In this document: one piece after another, positions 18,269 to 27,390 of the stretch
Numbering within the stretch: the first letter of the stretch is position 1
Layout of the letters: each line of letters opens with the position of its first letter
DNA from: Luteibaculum sp964627445
Lineage (GTDB): Bacteria > Bacteroidota > Bacteroidia > Flavobacteriales_D > Luteibaculaceae
Length of the DNA: 64,000 bases
Reading direction: 5' to 3'
Assembly: GCA_964627445.1 (NCBI GenBank)
Contig: CAZVJF010000010.1
Location: forward strand, 60,311 to 124,310
Program-made: the position numbers and the translations under genes
Notes under the pieces: model-generated
The model's database searches: none
Seen by the model: only the letters and a program-made list of their open reading frames with translations
What the model was told of the DNA's origin: nothing

Positions 18269-20725
18269 CTAAAACGACTGCGTAACGCCCAACTGGAATC
18301 TTGGGTTTTGGAACGAACCGTTTACCAGTGGGGCTGCAACTTGCAGGCTAAGGAACGTGAATAAGTTTTCTAAACCAACATAGGCTTCATAAAAATTGTT
18401 GCTCGTACTGGGGATAATTAATGCGTTGGCGCCCCCGTAGAATTGGCAATTGAGCTGGTTGCGCAAAAACGGAATTTTGTTAAAAATAAAGCCATTGAAA
18501 TTGTGGCGGGCGTGCAACTCTACATAACCTTGGTTGGTGCTAAAGCCATAATAGGGCAGGGCTTGAAAACCGCGGTTTTGTCCATTGATAAACGGAATTT
18601 GATTGCCCATGAAGTGCTTAAAATCGAAGAAAGATTGGTTGCTATTGTTAAAGAAATTCCCGTAATACCCAGCGATGGCCGTTGTTCCAAATAACCCCAG
18701 ATCGAAGTCTTGGGTTAGGCCGAACTCGGTAAAAACATACGAAGAGGTGCTTAAGCCTTCTGGGGCGTAAGTTAGGGTAGCGTTTAACTCGGGGTATTTA
18801 TTATTGCGATAGCGCACGCGGTAGCCCGGGTAGCTGGCGTATTTCTGTTTGATACGGTAGCGTAGGTAGGCTGAGAAAGCTACATATTCGCCCAAATTTT
18901 GAGCGTTGAGGTTGGGTGTAAAACTGCGGTTCTCTATGTTTTTGTATACCGGAACTACGGGTAGGTTTTGCAAGTTTTCTCGCTGGCGGTAACTAGCCGA
19001 AAATGTGGCGTAAAAACCATTAAAAAGCTCGGCAGCGTAGCCACCGCGTACAAAAGATTCGCTGAGGTATTGGCCGTAATTACGTTCATCAAAATAGGTG
19101 TAGTACAGCTCGTACAATCCACTAATGGGTCTCCTGGCGTTAATTTGTCGCGTTTGGGTTCCTGCCCCTACAAAGAAGCTCGATTGATTGAGGCGTTTTA
19201 GGTAGTGTGTCCAGTTTGCAGCCAGGTCCAAGTGCTTGCGGGCAAAGGCGTAACGCGGAGTTAGCGTAAACTGATCTTGAGTACGGTTTTCTTCATCGCG
19301 TACCCAGTAGTTTATGCGGGGTTGAATCACAAAACCGTCTACTGCGGTGCAGGTTAATCCATCCAAAGCACCTCCAATAGATAGGGTGTTGTTGTTGGCA
19401 TAGCGGTAGGAATATCCACCCAAAACGCTGCCCAACCTAAATCGATTAGACGCCTTGCGTACCGAGTCTTTGTAAGCGGGACTATTCTGAACCGCAGCCG
19501 TGCTATCGCTTTCAAAATAATGGCGCGCTTCCAAGGAGTCTAAGGTTACGGGCCTTAGGCGGTTCATGAGCAGGGTGTCGTTTTTCCGCACGGTATCGTT
19601 TACGGCATAGACTTCGTTGCCAAAGAAATCTTCCTCAAAGGTGGTCTGGATATCGTATTCTGAGTATTGTCCTACAATTTCATAGGCCACTTTAAAGCCA
19701 AATATTTTAAAGAAATACTCGGTTTGCAGGGAAAGGGGCATCCATACGCTGTCGTCCACGGGTTTGTATACCGTTTTGTAGTTCACGCTATCAACAAAAG
19801 GGTTTTCCACGGCCTCGGGGTGCATGCCAAGGTCCAGGGAGTGGATGTTCCAGCGGTCATGCACGATGTAAATTTCACCTGTAAATACAGGGTCGCCCTT
19901 GCGCTTGGGCGTTACCTGAATCCGGTTTATGGTTTGTCCATCTTCGGTAAACTTACCCAGCAGCTTAAAGTTGTAAAACAACATGGCTTGGGACGATAGG
20001 GGAGACACCGCACCGCGCTCATTCACATCTTCGATGCGGTTGGAGTAAAAGTTGTTGTCTAGAAAAATGCCACGGTTGGATGAAAAACCGGGTGCCGTGC
20101 CCGTTTGGCGCGATGCTAACAACTCCTCTTTTACCTTGTTGGGGCGCTCAAAAGACAATTTGGAGAAGGATTCGGTAAGGTAGAGCACCTGGCCCTCTTG
20201 CTCCTTCATTTCCTTCATGTCTTCGTCTTTCATCATCATGTTTAGCAAGAAGCTGTTGGTATCGGGTGCTTCTGCAAAAAAGGCCCTTCCCTTCATATAC
20301 AAGTCTGCCGTGTAGGCATCGGTAGGATATTGGAATTTCTTGCGATTGGCAATGGCCTGGCGCATAATGTAGTAGGCGGGGTCTTTGCCTTTGGCCGTAA
20401 CGACTACCTCAGACAAACTCACTTGCTGGGGTGTCAATGCAATTTTTGGGTTGGAATTTACAAAGTTGGAAACGGGAAGCGTTTTTACCTCATAGCCCAC
20501 AAACTTAAAACCCAGCGTGCCTTTTTTAGCCTGGGGGGCTATGGTAAGTGTAAAGTAACCCGAGCCATTGGTGGTGGTACCTTGGGTAGTTCCAGTAAGG
20601 TACACATTAACGTAAGGCATGGGTTGTCCGAGCTCATCGATCACCGTACCGGACAGCTTTAGGTTTTGGGCAAGCAATGCGGTACCCATTGCGATACCGA
20701 AAAGCGTGAGTAGGATGCTGCGCAT
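18269..20725 (-). CDS. DUF5686 outer-membrane protein with carboxypeptidase-like domain
   Basis: 818 residues. Signal peptide (cleavage near LLAQ, about 20), then a carboxypeptidase-regulatory-like beta-sandwich at about 22-105 (SGTVIDELGQPMPYVNVYLTGT written in two parts: LSGTVIDELG, PMPYVNVYL), the segment SLSEVVVTAKGKDPAYYIMR, and a long barrel-like C-terminal half ending in RFQLGVTQSF. This arrangement is the DUF5686 family of Bacteroidota, whose function is not established. It is the first gene of the minus-strand series; a promoter candidate lies 19-48 bp upstream. Confidence 0.88.
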   Translation of the reverse strand: MRSILLTLFGIAMGTALLAQNLKLSGTVIDELGQPMPYVNVYLTGTTQGTTTNGSGYFTLTIAPQAKKGTLGFKFVGYEVKTLPVSNFVNSNPKIALTPQQVSLSEVVVTAKGKDPAYYIMRQAIANRKKFQYPTDAYTADLYMKGRAFFAEAPDTNSFLLNMMMKDEDMKEMKEQEGQVLYLTESFSKLSFERPNKVKEELLASRQTGTAPGFSSNRGIFLDNNFYSNRIEDVNERGAVSPLSSQAMLFYNFKLLGKFTEDGQTINRIQVTPKRKGDPVFTGEIYIVHDRWNIHSLDLGMHPEAVENPFVDSVNYKTVYKPVDDSVWMPLSLQTEYFFKIFGFKVAYEIVGQYSEYDIQTTFEEDFFGNEVYAVNDTVRKNDTLLMNRLRPVTLDSLEARHYFESDSTAAVQNSPAYKDSVRKASNRFRLGSVLGGYSYRYANNNTLSIGGALDGLTCTAVDGFVIQPRINYWVRDEENRTQDQFTLTPRYAFARKHLDLAANWTHYLKRLNQSSFFVGAGTQTRQINARRPISGLYELYYTYFDERNYGQYLSESFVRGGYAAELFNGFYATFSASYRQRENLQNLPVVPVYKNIENRSFTPNLNAQNLGEYVAFSAYLRYRIKQKYASYPGYRVRYRNNKYPELNATLTYAPEGLSTSSYVFTEFGLTQDFDLGLFGTTAIAGYYGNFFNNSNQSFFDFKHFMGNQIPFINGQNRGFQALPYYGFSTNQGYVELHARHNFNGFIFNKIPFLRNQLNCQFYGGANALIIPSTSNNFYEAYVGLENLFTFLSLQVAAPLVNGSFQNPRFQLGVTQSF

Positions 20726-20743
20726 AGTAGTTTGGATTGCGGC

Positions 20744-20773
20744 CGAAAATAGTACGGATATCCCTTGCTACAA
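20744..20773 (-). promoter_or_regulatory. Promoter candidate for the DUF5686 series
   Basis: Read on the minus strand: TTG (20773-20771), a 19-base spacer, then TATTTTCG (20751-20744). This is one mismatch from the Bacteroidota TAnnTTTG element, at a normal distance from the start codon at 20725. Confidence 0.45.
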
Positions 20774-20805
20774 AAACTATTACATGGGAGGTGAAATAGT
20801 GGGTT

Positions 20806-20842
20806 TAAATACAAAAGCCCGAAGGAGCTATCCTTCGGGCTT
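20806..20842 (-). terminator. Intrinsic terminator of the fad operon
   Basis: Perfect 12-bp stem (20815-20826 with 20831-20842; GCCCGAAGGA core) with a 4-base loop. On the minus strand it runs into TTTTGTATTT. It lies 24 bp beyond the fadE stop. On the plus strand the T-run is missing, so it acts mainly for the minus strand. Confidence 0.9.
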
Positions 20843-20865
20843 GTGAATAGGGTTTAAGTTGCTAC

Positions 20866-22662
20866 CTAGTAGCAATACTCATTCGCTTCTATCATTGCCG
20901 TAGCAATCTTTTGGCGTGTTTCTTTTACGTTGAGTGGGTCTACTTTCGTAAAACGCTTCAGTCCCATCAACATAACGCGGTGCTCATCGCCTTCGGCAAA
21001 GGAGTTTAGCGCATCTTTGGCGGCCTTGTTAATTTTATCGGCTGCATCGTACACGTAGGTTTGTGCCATAGCAATTTGCTCTGCTACTTCATTCTCGCCT
21101 TTCAGGCTTGCCAGTTTCTGAGTACGCAGTACTACAGACTCTGCCAGGTAGGTAAGGATAGCAATATCTGCAATGTTCATCAATACTTCTTGCTCCTTAG
21201 CTAGCGATGCTTGTAGTTGCTTAGCGGCAGATCCTGCCACCATCAGCAATACTTTCTTGTAGTTTTTCACGTAGCTCATTTCCTTGCCTAGTACTCCGCT
21301 AGGAAGGTCTTCCATCTCTGGGATGCTGGTGAGCTCATCGGCAACTTTCATTGCTGGGCCCATAAGATCGAGCTCGCCTTTAAGGGCTTTCTTCAATACC
21401 ATATCTACCGTTAGCATGCGATTGATTTCGTTGGTACCCTCAAAGATTCGGTTGATACGCGCATCGCGGTAAGCACGCTCTACCGGAGATTCTGCTGAGT
21501 ATCCCATACCACCGTAAATCTGCACCGCCTCGTCTACTACGTAATCCAGGGCTTCCGATCCAGCCACTTTAAGGATGGCAGCTTCTGCAGCAAATTGCTC
21601 GTTACCTTTCAATAAGGCTTCTGCATAGTCCATTCCATCCGACACTAAGTCTTGGATGGTATCTTCTACGTTTTTAGAGCAACGGTACGTGGCCGATTCT
21701 ACGGCATAGCTTTGTATGGCCTGTTCTGCCAATTTAAAGCGAATGGCTCCGTACTTAGAAATTGGACGTCCAAACTGCTCGCGCTCGTTGGCATACTTTA
21801 CCGATTCGGTAATGGCTTTTTTACTTCCACCCAAAGCAGCACCAGCCAACTTAATTCTACCAATGTTTAGGATGTTCAAGGCAATTTTAAAGCCGTTCTC
21901 ACGCTCGGATAGCATGTTTTCTACCGGTACCTTAACGTTGTTAAAGAATACTTGCACGGTAGAGGAACCTTTGATACCCATCTTTTTCTCTTCGGGGTTG
22001 GTAGAGATGCCTTCCCAGCTGCTTTCTACGATAAAAGCAGATAGGTTTTTGTCATCATCTATCTTGGCAAACACAACATAAACGTCCGCAAAACCACCGT
22101 TGGTGATCCACATTTTTTGTCCGTTGATTACGTAGTGTTTTCCGTCCTCAGTTAGTGTCGCTTTGGTTTTACCCGAGTTGGCATCTGAACCAGACGAAGG
22201 CTCTGTTAAGCAATACGAAGCTTTCCATTCTCCAGTAGCTAATTTTGGAATGTACTTTTGTTTTTGCTCTTCGTTTCCGTAATACAATATAGGTAAGGTT
22301 CCAATACCCGTATGAGCCGAAAGGGCAACAGCTACAGAGTGCCCTGCACCGGTAACCTCGGTGGTTAACATGCTGGTTACGAAGTCTTTACCGAAGCCTC
22401 CGTATTGCTCTGGGATAGAAATACCCAACATGCCTAGCTCGCCTGCTTTTTCCAATATACGCGGCATCAACTCGGGGTCTTTCATGCTGTCGATTTCATC
22501 GAGATGCGGGTATACCTCGCTCTCCAAAAAGTCGCGACAAGTCTGGGCAATCATGCCTTGTTCTTCGTCAAACTCTTCGGGAATAAAGATGTCGTTGAAA
22601 TCGGTTTCGCGGATTATAAACTCTCCGCCTTTGAGTGCTTTAGCTTTATCTAGCGTTTCCAT
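20866..22662 (-). CDS. fadE: Acyl-CoA dehydrogenase
   Basis: FAD enzyme for the first step of beta-oxidation. The ATG at 22662 (METLDKAKALKGGEF) is preferred, giving 598 residues; an upstream frame extension runs through the repeat-bearing gap and is not conserved-looking. Motifs: substrate/FAD segments YCLTEPSSGSDANSG and MWITNGGFADVYVVFAKI, quinone-like KYANEREQFGRPISKYG, and the catalytic Glu in INRIFEGTNEINRM. An extra C-terminal helical domain (about 450-598) explains the length above the usual 380 and is typical of this subgroup. Last gene of the operon. Confidence 0.94.
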   Translation of the reverse strand: METLDKAKALKGGEFIIRETDFNDIFIPEEFDEEQGMIAQTCRDFLESEVYPHLDEIDSMKDPELMPRILEKAGELGMLGISIPEQYGGFGKDFVTSMLTTEVTGAGHSVAVALSAHTGIGTLPILYYGNEEQKQKYIPKLATGEWKASYCLTEPSSGSDANSGKTKATLTEDGKHYVINGQKMWITNGGFADVYVVFAKIDDDKNLSAFIVESSWEGISTNPEEKKMGIKGSSTVQVFFNNVKVPVENMLSERENGFKIALNILNIGRIKLAGAALGGSKKAITESVKYANEREQFGRPISKYGAIRFKLAEQAIQSYAVESATYRCSKNVEDTIQDLVSDGMDYAEALLKGNEQFAAEAAILKVAGSEALDYVVDEAVQIYGGMGYSAESPVERAYRDARINRIFEGTNEINRMLTVDMVLKKALKGELDLMGPAMKVADELTSIPEMEDLPSGVLGKEMSYVKNYKKVLLMVAGSAAKQLQASLAKEQEVLMNIADIAILTYLAESVVLRTQKLASLKGENEVAEQIAMAQTYVYDAADKINKAAKDALNSFAEGDEHRVMLMGLKRFTKVDPLNVKETRQKIATAMIEANEYCY

Positions 22663-22710
22663 TGTTTGTTTGTATTTGGTAATTCGTTGTTCGTTTCTAA
22701 TTATACTGGA

Positions 22711-22733
22711 TGTCAGTTTACGGTTTGCGGTGG
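22711..22733 (+). repeat. Degenerate GTTTACGGTT-type intergenic repeat, copy 1
   Basis: TGTCAGTTTACGGTTTGCGG and following bases in the fadA-fadE gap resemble the stretch at 23980-24014. It is made of loosely repeated GTT/GGT units. Confidence 0.45.
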
Positions 22734-22777
22734 CCGTTGAGGTATTCAGTATGAAGTCCTCATGATCCACCTCAAAA

Positions 22778-23953
22778 TCAGTTCATCATTTCAAAAATTC
22801 CTGCGGCTCCCTGTCCGGTTCCTACACACATGGTTACCATACCGTATTTCTTGTTTCTACGCTGCAACTCGTTAAATAGTTGCACCGATAGTTTGGCACC
22901 AGTACATCCCAATGGGTGACCCAGTGCAATGGCACCTCCGTTTACGTTCACGATATCTGGGTTCAGTCCCAATTCACGTATAACCGCAAGCGACTGGGAA
23001 GCAAAGGCCTCGTTTAATTCAAACAAGTCGATATCGTTTTGCTTTAATCCCGCCTGTTTGAGCGCTTTGGGTATTGCATCTACAGGCCCAATACCCATAA
23101 TTCTAGGTTCTACACCTGCCACAGCATAGGTCACCATACGTGCGATGGGTTCTAGGTTGTGCTCTTTCATAAATTTTTCAGAGACTATCATCGCAAAAGC
23201 GGCACCATCACTGGTTTGGCTGGAGTTTCCTGCGGTAACCGATCCTCCCTGAGCAAATACCGGACGCAGCTTGGCTAACGCATCGGTGCTGGTGTTGGTT
23301 CTTACGCCTTCATCGGTATCTACCGTTTTGGTCTTTTTTGCCTGCTTGTTGTCTTTTACAAAAACGTGCTCCACCTCAATGGGTACAATCTCGTTTTTGA
23401 ATTTACCTTCTTTGATGGCTGCAGCTGCTTTTTGGTGTGAGTTGTACGCAAACTCATCTTGGTCTTCGCGGCTTACCTTAAATTGGTTGGCTACGGCTTC
23501 TGCAGTAAGTCCCATTCCCCAGTACCAGGTTGGATGTTCCTTAGATACATCGGCATTGGGTACAATACGCCATCCACCCATAGGAAGGGGAGACATGGTT
23601 TCTACACCACCAGCAATGATGCAATCTGCCAATCCAGCCGAAATTTTAGACGCGGCAATGGCCATGGTTTCCAGACCTGAAGAACAATAGCGGTTTACGG
23701 TCATTCCGGGCACCTTTTCGTTGTTCAGGCCCATAAGTGAAATAAGGCGCCCCACATTAAGACCTTGTTCGGCTTCGGGTGTGGCGTTTCCTACTATTAC
23801 GTCTTCTACATGATCCGACTCTACGTTGGGCAGGTCTTTCATGATAGACTGGATAACTTGGGCCGACAAATCATCGGCTCTCATAAATCTGAAGGAGCCC
23901 TTTGGAGCTTTTCCTACAGCGGTTCTTTTTGCGGCTACTATATAAGCGTTCAT
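22778..23953 (-). CDS. fadA: Acetyl-CoA C-acyltransferase (thiolase)
   Basis: Thiolytic last step of beta-oxidation. 391 residues. Catalytic Cys90 in NRYCSSGLETM, active-site His346 in GGAIALGHPLGCTGAK and Cys376 in MCVGTGQGAAGIFE are present. It follows fadB and the IVP gene and precedes fadE on the minus strand, with gaps of 75-115 bp that contain degenerate repeats. Confidence 0.96.
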   Translation of the reverse strand: MNAYIVAAKRTAVGKAPKGSFRFMRADDLSAQVIQSIMKDLPNVESDHVEDVIVGNATPEAEQGLNVGRLISLMGLNNEKVPGMTVNRYCSSGLETMAIAASKISAGLADCIIAGGVETMSPLPMGGWRIVPNADVSKEHPTWYWGMGLTAEAVANQFKVSREDQDEFAYNSHQKAAAAIKEGKFKNEIVPIEVEHVFVKDNKQAKKTKTVDTDEGVRTNTSTDALAKLRPVFAQGGSVTAGNSSQTSDGAAFAMIVSEKFMKEHNLEPIARMVTYAVAGVEPRIMGIGPVDAIPKALKQAGLKQNDIDLFELNEAFASQSLAVIRELGLNPDIVNVNGGAIALGHPLGCTGAKLSVQLFNELQRRNKKYGMVTMCVGTGQGAAGIFEMMN

Positions 23954-23979
23954 TATGTTAATGTTTTTATGTTGTAGTT

Positions 23980-24014
23980 TTCAGTTGACTGTTTACGGTT
24001 AGCAGTTTGCAACC
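23980..24014 (+). repeat. Degenerate intergenic repeat flanking the IVP gene, left copy
   Basis: TTCAGTTGACTGTTTACGGT, continuing into TAGCAGTTTGCAACC, in the fadA-IVP gap. It shares GTTAGCAGT with the right-hand flank (24451-24484), there in opposite orientation. Confidence 0.5.
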
Positions 24015-24028
24015 TGTTTTAAGCGGCC

Positions 24029-24400
24029 TCAGCTGGTTGGATTTATATTTTGTTTCACTTTTTTCATTAAAGCAATCAGCATCCGTTGGTATTGATTTAG
24101 CTCGGAAAGCATGGTTTCTCCAGATTGAGATTCCATAAAACCAAGTTCCAATGCAAGAAGTAGCTGAGTTTCTAATTCATAGCTGGAACCACATGAGAAT
24201 GTGAGAAAACGGTACAGCTCTTTTTGTGAATCGCGTCCAGTGCCTTCCGCTATATTAGAAGGTAGGGAAACTGCAGCTCTTCGCATTTGACTTTTTAAGC
24301 CAAATTCTTCGCTTTTTGGAAATTGTTCTGTACTGCGAAAGGTCAGTTTCGCAACATCAAAACCTTTTTTCCATACCGCTAACTTTTTAAAATCTTGCAT
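24029..24400 (-). CDS. Four-helix-bundle protein (23S rRNA intervening-sequence protein family)
   Basis: 123 residues. The family pattern is clear: FKKLAVWKKGFDVAKLTF near the start, FPKSEEFGLKSQMRRAAVSLP, SNIAEGTGR, and the YELETQLLLALELGF helix. Members were first seen in insertions within 23S rRNA genes and also occur alone; they form a pentameric helical bundle and their function is not settled. Here the gene is inserted between fadB and fadA, two genes of one pathway, and is bordered by inverted degenerate repeats, which suggests arrival as a small mobile-like unit. Confidence 0.9.
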   Translation of the reverse strand: MQDFKKLAVWKKGFDVAKLTFRSTEQFPKSEEFGLKSQMRRAAVSLPSNIAEGTGRDSQKELYRFLTFSCGSSYELETQLLLALELGFMESQSGETMLSELNQYQRMLIALMKKVKQNINPTS

Positions 24401-24450
24401 ATGTTCTAGCTTTTAAGTTAATCCGACTGTCGTTACCAATCATAGTTACC

Positions 24451-24484
24451 GAAACTGAAAACGGACTACTGCTAACAGTGAACC
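24451..24484 (-). repeat. Degenerate intergenic repeat flanking the IVP gene, right copy
   Basis: On the minus strand this reads GGTTCACTGTTAGCAGTAGT then CCGTTTTCAGTTTC. It shares GTTAGCAGT and TTCAGTT with the left flank but in inverted orientation. Confidence 0.5.
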
Positions 24485-24488
24485 TTTT

Positions 24489-26900
24489 TTAATTCCTCAA
24501 GATCTTACCGGTTTTAACCAAGCTTTGCATGCGTTCTAGTGTCTTACGCTGCATGCACAGTTCTACAAAGGCTCTACGCTCTAGTGTAAGTAGGTAGTCT
24601 TCACTCACTTCGGTAGGCTCACTGAGTTCACCACCACACAATACATATCCAAGCTTTTCGGAAATGAGTTTATCGTGCTCTGAGATGTAGTTTCCACTCT
24701 CCATAGAGTTGGCACCTACGTATACAATACCCATTCCTTCTTTTCCTAAAACTTTAATGTTTTTAGGCTTCACCGGTTGCGTATAGCCATTGTCGGCAAG
24801 GGTAATAGCTGCTTGCTTGGCACGTGCCAATTGGTGGTCGCGGCTTACTTCTACCTCATCTATTCCTCTGCGGAAATAACCGAGTTCAAAGGCTTCCTCG
24901 GCCGAGGTAGCTACTTTGGCCTGACCTATGGTAAGGAAACGATTTCTAAGGGTGTTGATGCGGATATCCCCATCTTTAAATTCTTGGGCACAGCGTAGCG
25001 CAAATTCTTTGGTTCCGCCTCCACCCGGGATAACACCAACACCAAATTCTACCAATCCGATGTAGGTTTCTGCATGTGCAATAACCTTATCCACGTGCAG
25101 GCAAAGCTCGCAACCACCACCTAAGGTTAGTTGGTGTGGGGCAGCTACTACGGGAATAGAGGAGTAGCGCAAGCGCGTCATGGTTTGCTGGAACATCTTA
25201 ACCGCGTACTCCAGTTCATCATATTCTTGCTCAGCAGCCATCATAAAGATCATGGCTACGTTGGCGCCAGCAGAGAAGTTTTGCCCCTCGTTGCTGATTA
25301 CTACGCCACGGTATTTTTCTTCCTTTTCGGCCAGGTCTATGGCTTTATTTAAGCCTGTAAGTACCTCGGCTCCAATGGTGTTCATTTTAGTGTGGAAGGC
25401 CACGTTGATGATGCCATCGCCAATATCGGTAATGGTAGCACCCGCGTTTTTCCAAATAACCTTGTCTTCGCTCAACGTGCTCAGCGCTAATAATTGGTCG
25501 CTTCCTGGAACTTTTTGGTAAGATTTGGTAGCTACGTCATAGAAGTATTTTACGCCACCCTCTACCCTGTAAAAAGTCTCGCAGTCGGAGTTGGTAAAGT
25601 CAGTATACCAATCCGCAAAAGTCACGCCTGCTTCTTTTGCTGCTTCGGCTACTTTATCATGGCCTATGGCATCCCAAGACTCAAAAGGTCCGAGCTCCCA
25701 GCCAAATCCAGCCTTTAATGCATCATCTATTTTATAGAGTTCATCCGATATTTCTGGGATGCGGTTGCTTACGTAGGCAAAGGTTGCCAGGAAGGTTTTT
25801 CGGTAGAATTCTCCCGCTTTGTCTTTTCCTAGAAACAAGTGACGCGTACGCTCTCTTAAGTCTTCAATGGGTTTAGCAGACTCCAGTGTAGCAAACTTAG
25901 ACTTAGACTGCTCTTCGTATTCTAAGGTATCTAAGTTTAAGCCCAAGATTTTCTTGTTACCATCGGCATCCTTGGTTTTTTTGTAAAAACCTTGTCCTGT
26001 TTTACTGCCCAGCCAGTTGTTATCCAGCATGGTTTGAATGAAGTCTGGAATTTCAAACAGCTCCTTAACCTCGTCATTGGGGCAGTTTTCCTTTAAGCCA
26101 TTGGCTACGTGAACAAGCGTGTCCAAACCAACTACATCGCTGGTTCTAAAGGTGGCCGATTTGGGTCTGCCTAAAACGGGCCCAGTAAGTTTATCGATAT
26201 CGGTCACGGTAAGCCCCATATCTTTTACGTTGTGGAACAAGGCCATCATAGAGAAAACCCCTACGCGGTTGGCTATAAAAGCGGGCGTGTCCTTGCACAA
26301 TACCGTGGTTTTCCCCAAGTAGCGGTGACCATACTCCATAAAGAAATCCACAATGCTGGTATCCGTCTTTACGGTAGGAATAATCTCCAGCAATCTTAAA
26401 TAGCGGGGTGGATTAAAAAAGTGGGTACCACAGAAATGCTTTTGGAAGTCTTCACTTCTTCCTTCCAACATGTCATTGATAGGAATTCCAGAGGTGTTGG
26501 AAGAGATCAGTGTACCTGGCTTTCTGTGTTTTTCAACGTTGTCAAACACCTGCTTTTTAATATCCAGGCGCTCTACTACGGCTTCCAGTATCCAGTCGCA
26601 GTCCGCTAATTTGGCCATGTCGTCTGACATGTTGCCCAGCTCAATTCGATTTACAAAAGACTTGCTGTAAATCGGTGAGGGATTGGCTTTAATGGTACTG
26701 GTAAATGCTTCGTTTACAATGCGGTTACGTACTGCCTTATCTTCTAGGGTGAGTCCTGCCGCTTTTTCTTTATCGTTTAATTCTCTAGGTACGATATCTA
26801 ACAGGAGCACTTCCACCCCTATGTTAGCAAAGTGACACGCTATTCGGGATCCCATAATTCCAGATCCCAGTACAGCAACCTTTTTAATACTGCGTTTCAT
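24489..26900 (-). CDS. fadB: 3-hydroxyacyl-CoA dehydrogenase / enoyl-CoA hydratase
   Basis: Bifunctional beta-oxidation enzyme of 803 residues. The dehydrogenase part comes first: Rossmann motif VAVLGSGIMGSRIACHFAN at about 8-26, then NTSGIPINDM and the His-containing CGTHFFNPPRYLRLLE. The crotonase domain is C-terminal (about 505-720), with oxyanion-hole segments GQNFSAGANVAM and LTLGGGCELCLH. This order is the reverse of E. coli FadB and matches the FadN-like type. The start overlaps the marR gene by 17 bp, so regulator and enzyme are probably coupled. Confidence 0.95.
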   Translation of the reverse strand: MKRSIKKVAVLGSGIMGSRIACHFANIGVEVLLLDIVPRELNDKEKAAGLTLEDKAVRNRIVNEAFTSTIKANPSPIYSKSFVNRIELGNMSDDMAKLADCDWILEAVVERLDIKKQVFDNVEKHRKPGTLISSNTSGIPINDMLEGRSEDFQKHFCGTHFFNPPRYLRLLEIIPTVKTDTSIVDFFMEYGHRYLGKTTVLCKDTPAFIANRVGVFSMMALFHNVKDMGLTVTDIDKLTGPVLGRPKSATFRTSDVVGLDTLVHVANGLKENCPNDEVKELFEIPDFIQTMLDNNWLGSKTGQGFYKKTKDADGNKKILGLNLDTLEYEEQSKSKFATLESAKPIEDLRERTRHLFLGKDKAGEFYRKTFLATFAYVSNRIPEISDELYKIDDALKAGFGWELGPFESWDAIGHDKVAEAAKEAGVTFADWYTDFTNSDCETFYRVEGGVKYFYDVATKSYQKVPGSDQLLALSTLSEDKVIWKNAGATITDIGDGIINVAFHTKMNTIGAEVLTGLNKAIDLAEKEEKYRGVVISNEGQNFSAGANVAMIFMMAAEQEYDELEYAVKMFQQTMTRLRYSSIPVVAAPHQLTLGGGCELCLHVDKVIAHAETYIGLVEFGVGVIPGGGGTKEFALRCAQEFKDGDIRINTLRNRFLTIGQAKVATSAEEAFELGYFRRGIDEVEVSRDHQLARAKQAAITLADNGYTQPVKPKNIKVLGKEGMGIVYVGANSMESGNYISEHDKLISEKLGYVLCGGELSEPTEVSEDYLLTLERRAFVELCMQRKTLERMQSLVKTGKILRN

Positions 26901-27351
26901 GTTGGTTTGTGTTTTTCGTAGGGTTTAATTGTTGTTTTAAAGATGCGGTTATTTGTTGGATTACCTCAAAAAAGGTATCCAGTTTTTCTTGCTCTATGTG
27001 CTTGAATAAGAATTCGTTAAGGTCTATAACGCTTTGCTTTGCCAGGGCTCTTTTTTTTAGGCCCTCTTCGGTAAGCTTAATGAGTACCACGCGTCCATCA
27101 TCTTGGCTTCGTTCTCGGTAAATGAGTTTACGTTCTTCCAGTAGACTTAGGGTACGCACAATACTTCGGGGTTCCATACCCATAGCGGGACCCAGCTTGG
27201 TACTGGGCGTGCCTTCATTTTTGTCTATATATAATAAGGTATACCCCGAGGCCATCGTGGCACCATATTGAGAAGCGGTATTGTTGTAGTGCTTCGCAAT
27301 TAAATTCCACGCATAGCGTATGTGATAATCTATAGTTTCTTCTGCTTTCAC
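26884..27351 (-). CDS. MarR-family transcriptional regulator of the fad operon
   Basis: 155 residues from the GTG at 27351 (preceded by GGGGGC), beginning VKAEETIDYHIRYAWNLIAK. A longer frame with ATGs up to 27390 runs across a palindrome and is less likely. The winged helix spans about residues 33-115 (TPSTKLGPAMGMEPRSIVRTL recognition region in parts, wing SQDDGRVVLIKLTEEG). It overlaps fadB by 17 bp and is the first gene of the operon, so it most likely controls beta-oxidation, perhaps in response to acyl-CoA; the ligand is inferred, not seen. Confidence 0.88.
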   Translation of the reverse strand: MKAEETIDYHIRYAWNLIAKHYNNTASQYGATMASGYTLLYIDKNEGTPSTKLGPAMGMEPRSIVRTLSLLEERKLIYRERSQDDGRVVLIKLTEEGLKKRALAKQSVIDLNEFLFKHIEQEKLDTFFEVIQQITASLKQQLNPTKNTNQHETQY

Positions 27352-27374
27352 GCCCCCAAGGTAATAAATAAACG

Positions 27375-27386
27375 TATGCATGCATA
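27375..27386. promoter_or_regulatory. Perfect 12-bp palindrome, candidate MarR operator
   Basis: TATGCATGCATA equals its own reverse complement. It lies 24 bp upstream of the preferred GTG start of the MarR gene, a position that suits autoregulation of the fad operon. Confidence 0.4.
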
Positions 27387-27390
27387 ACAA

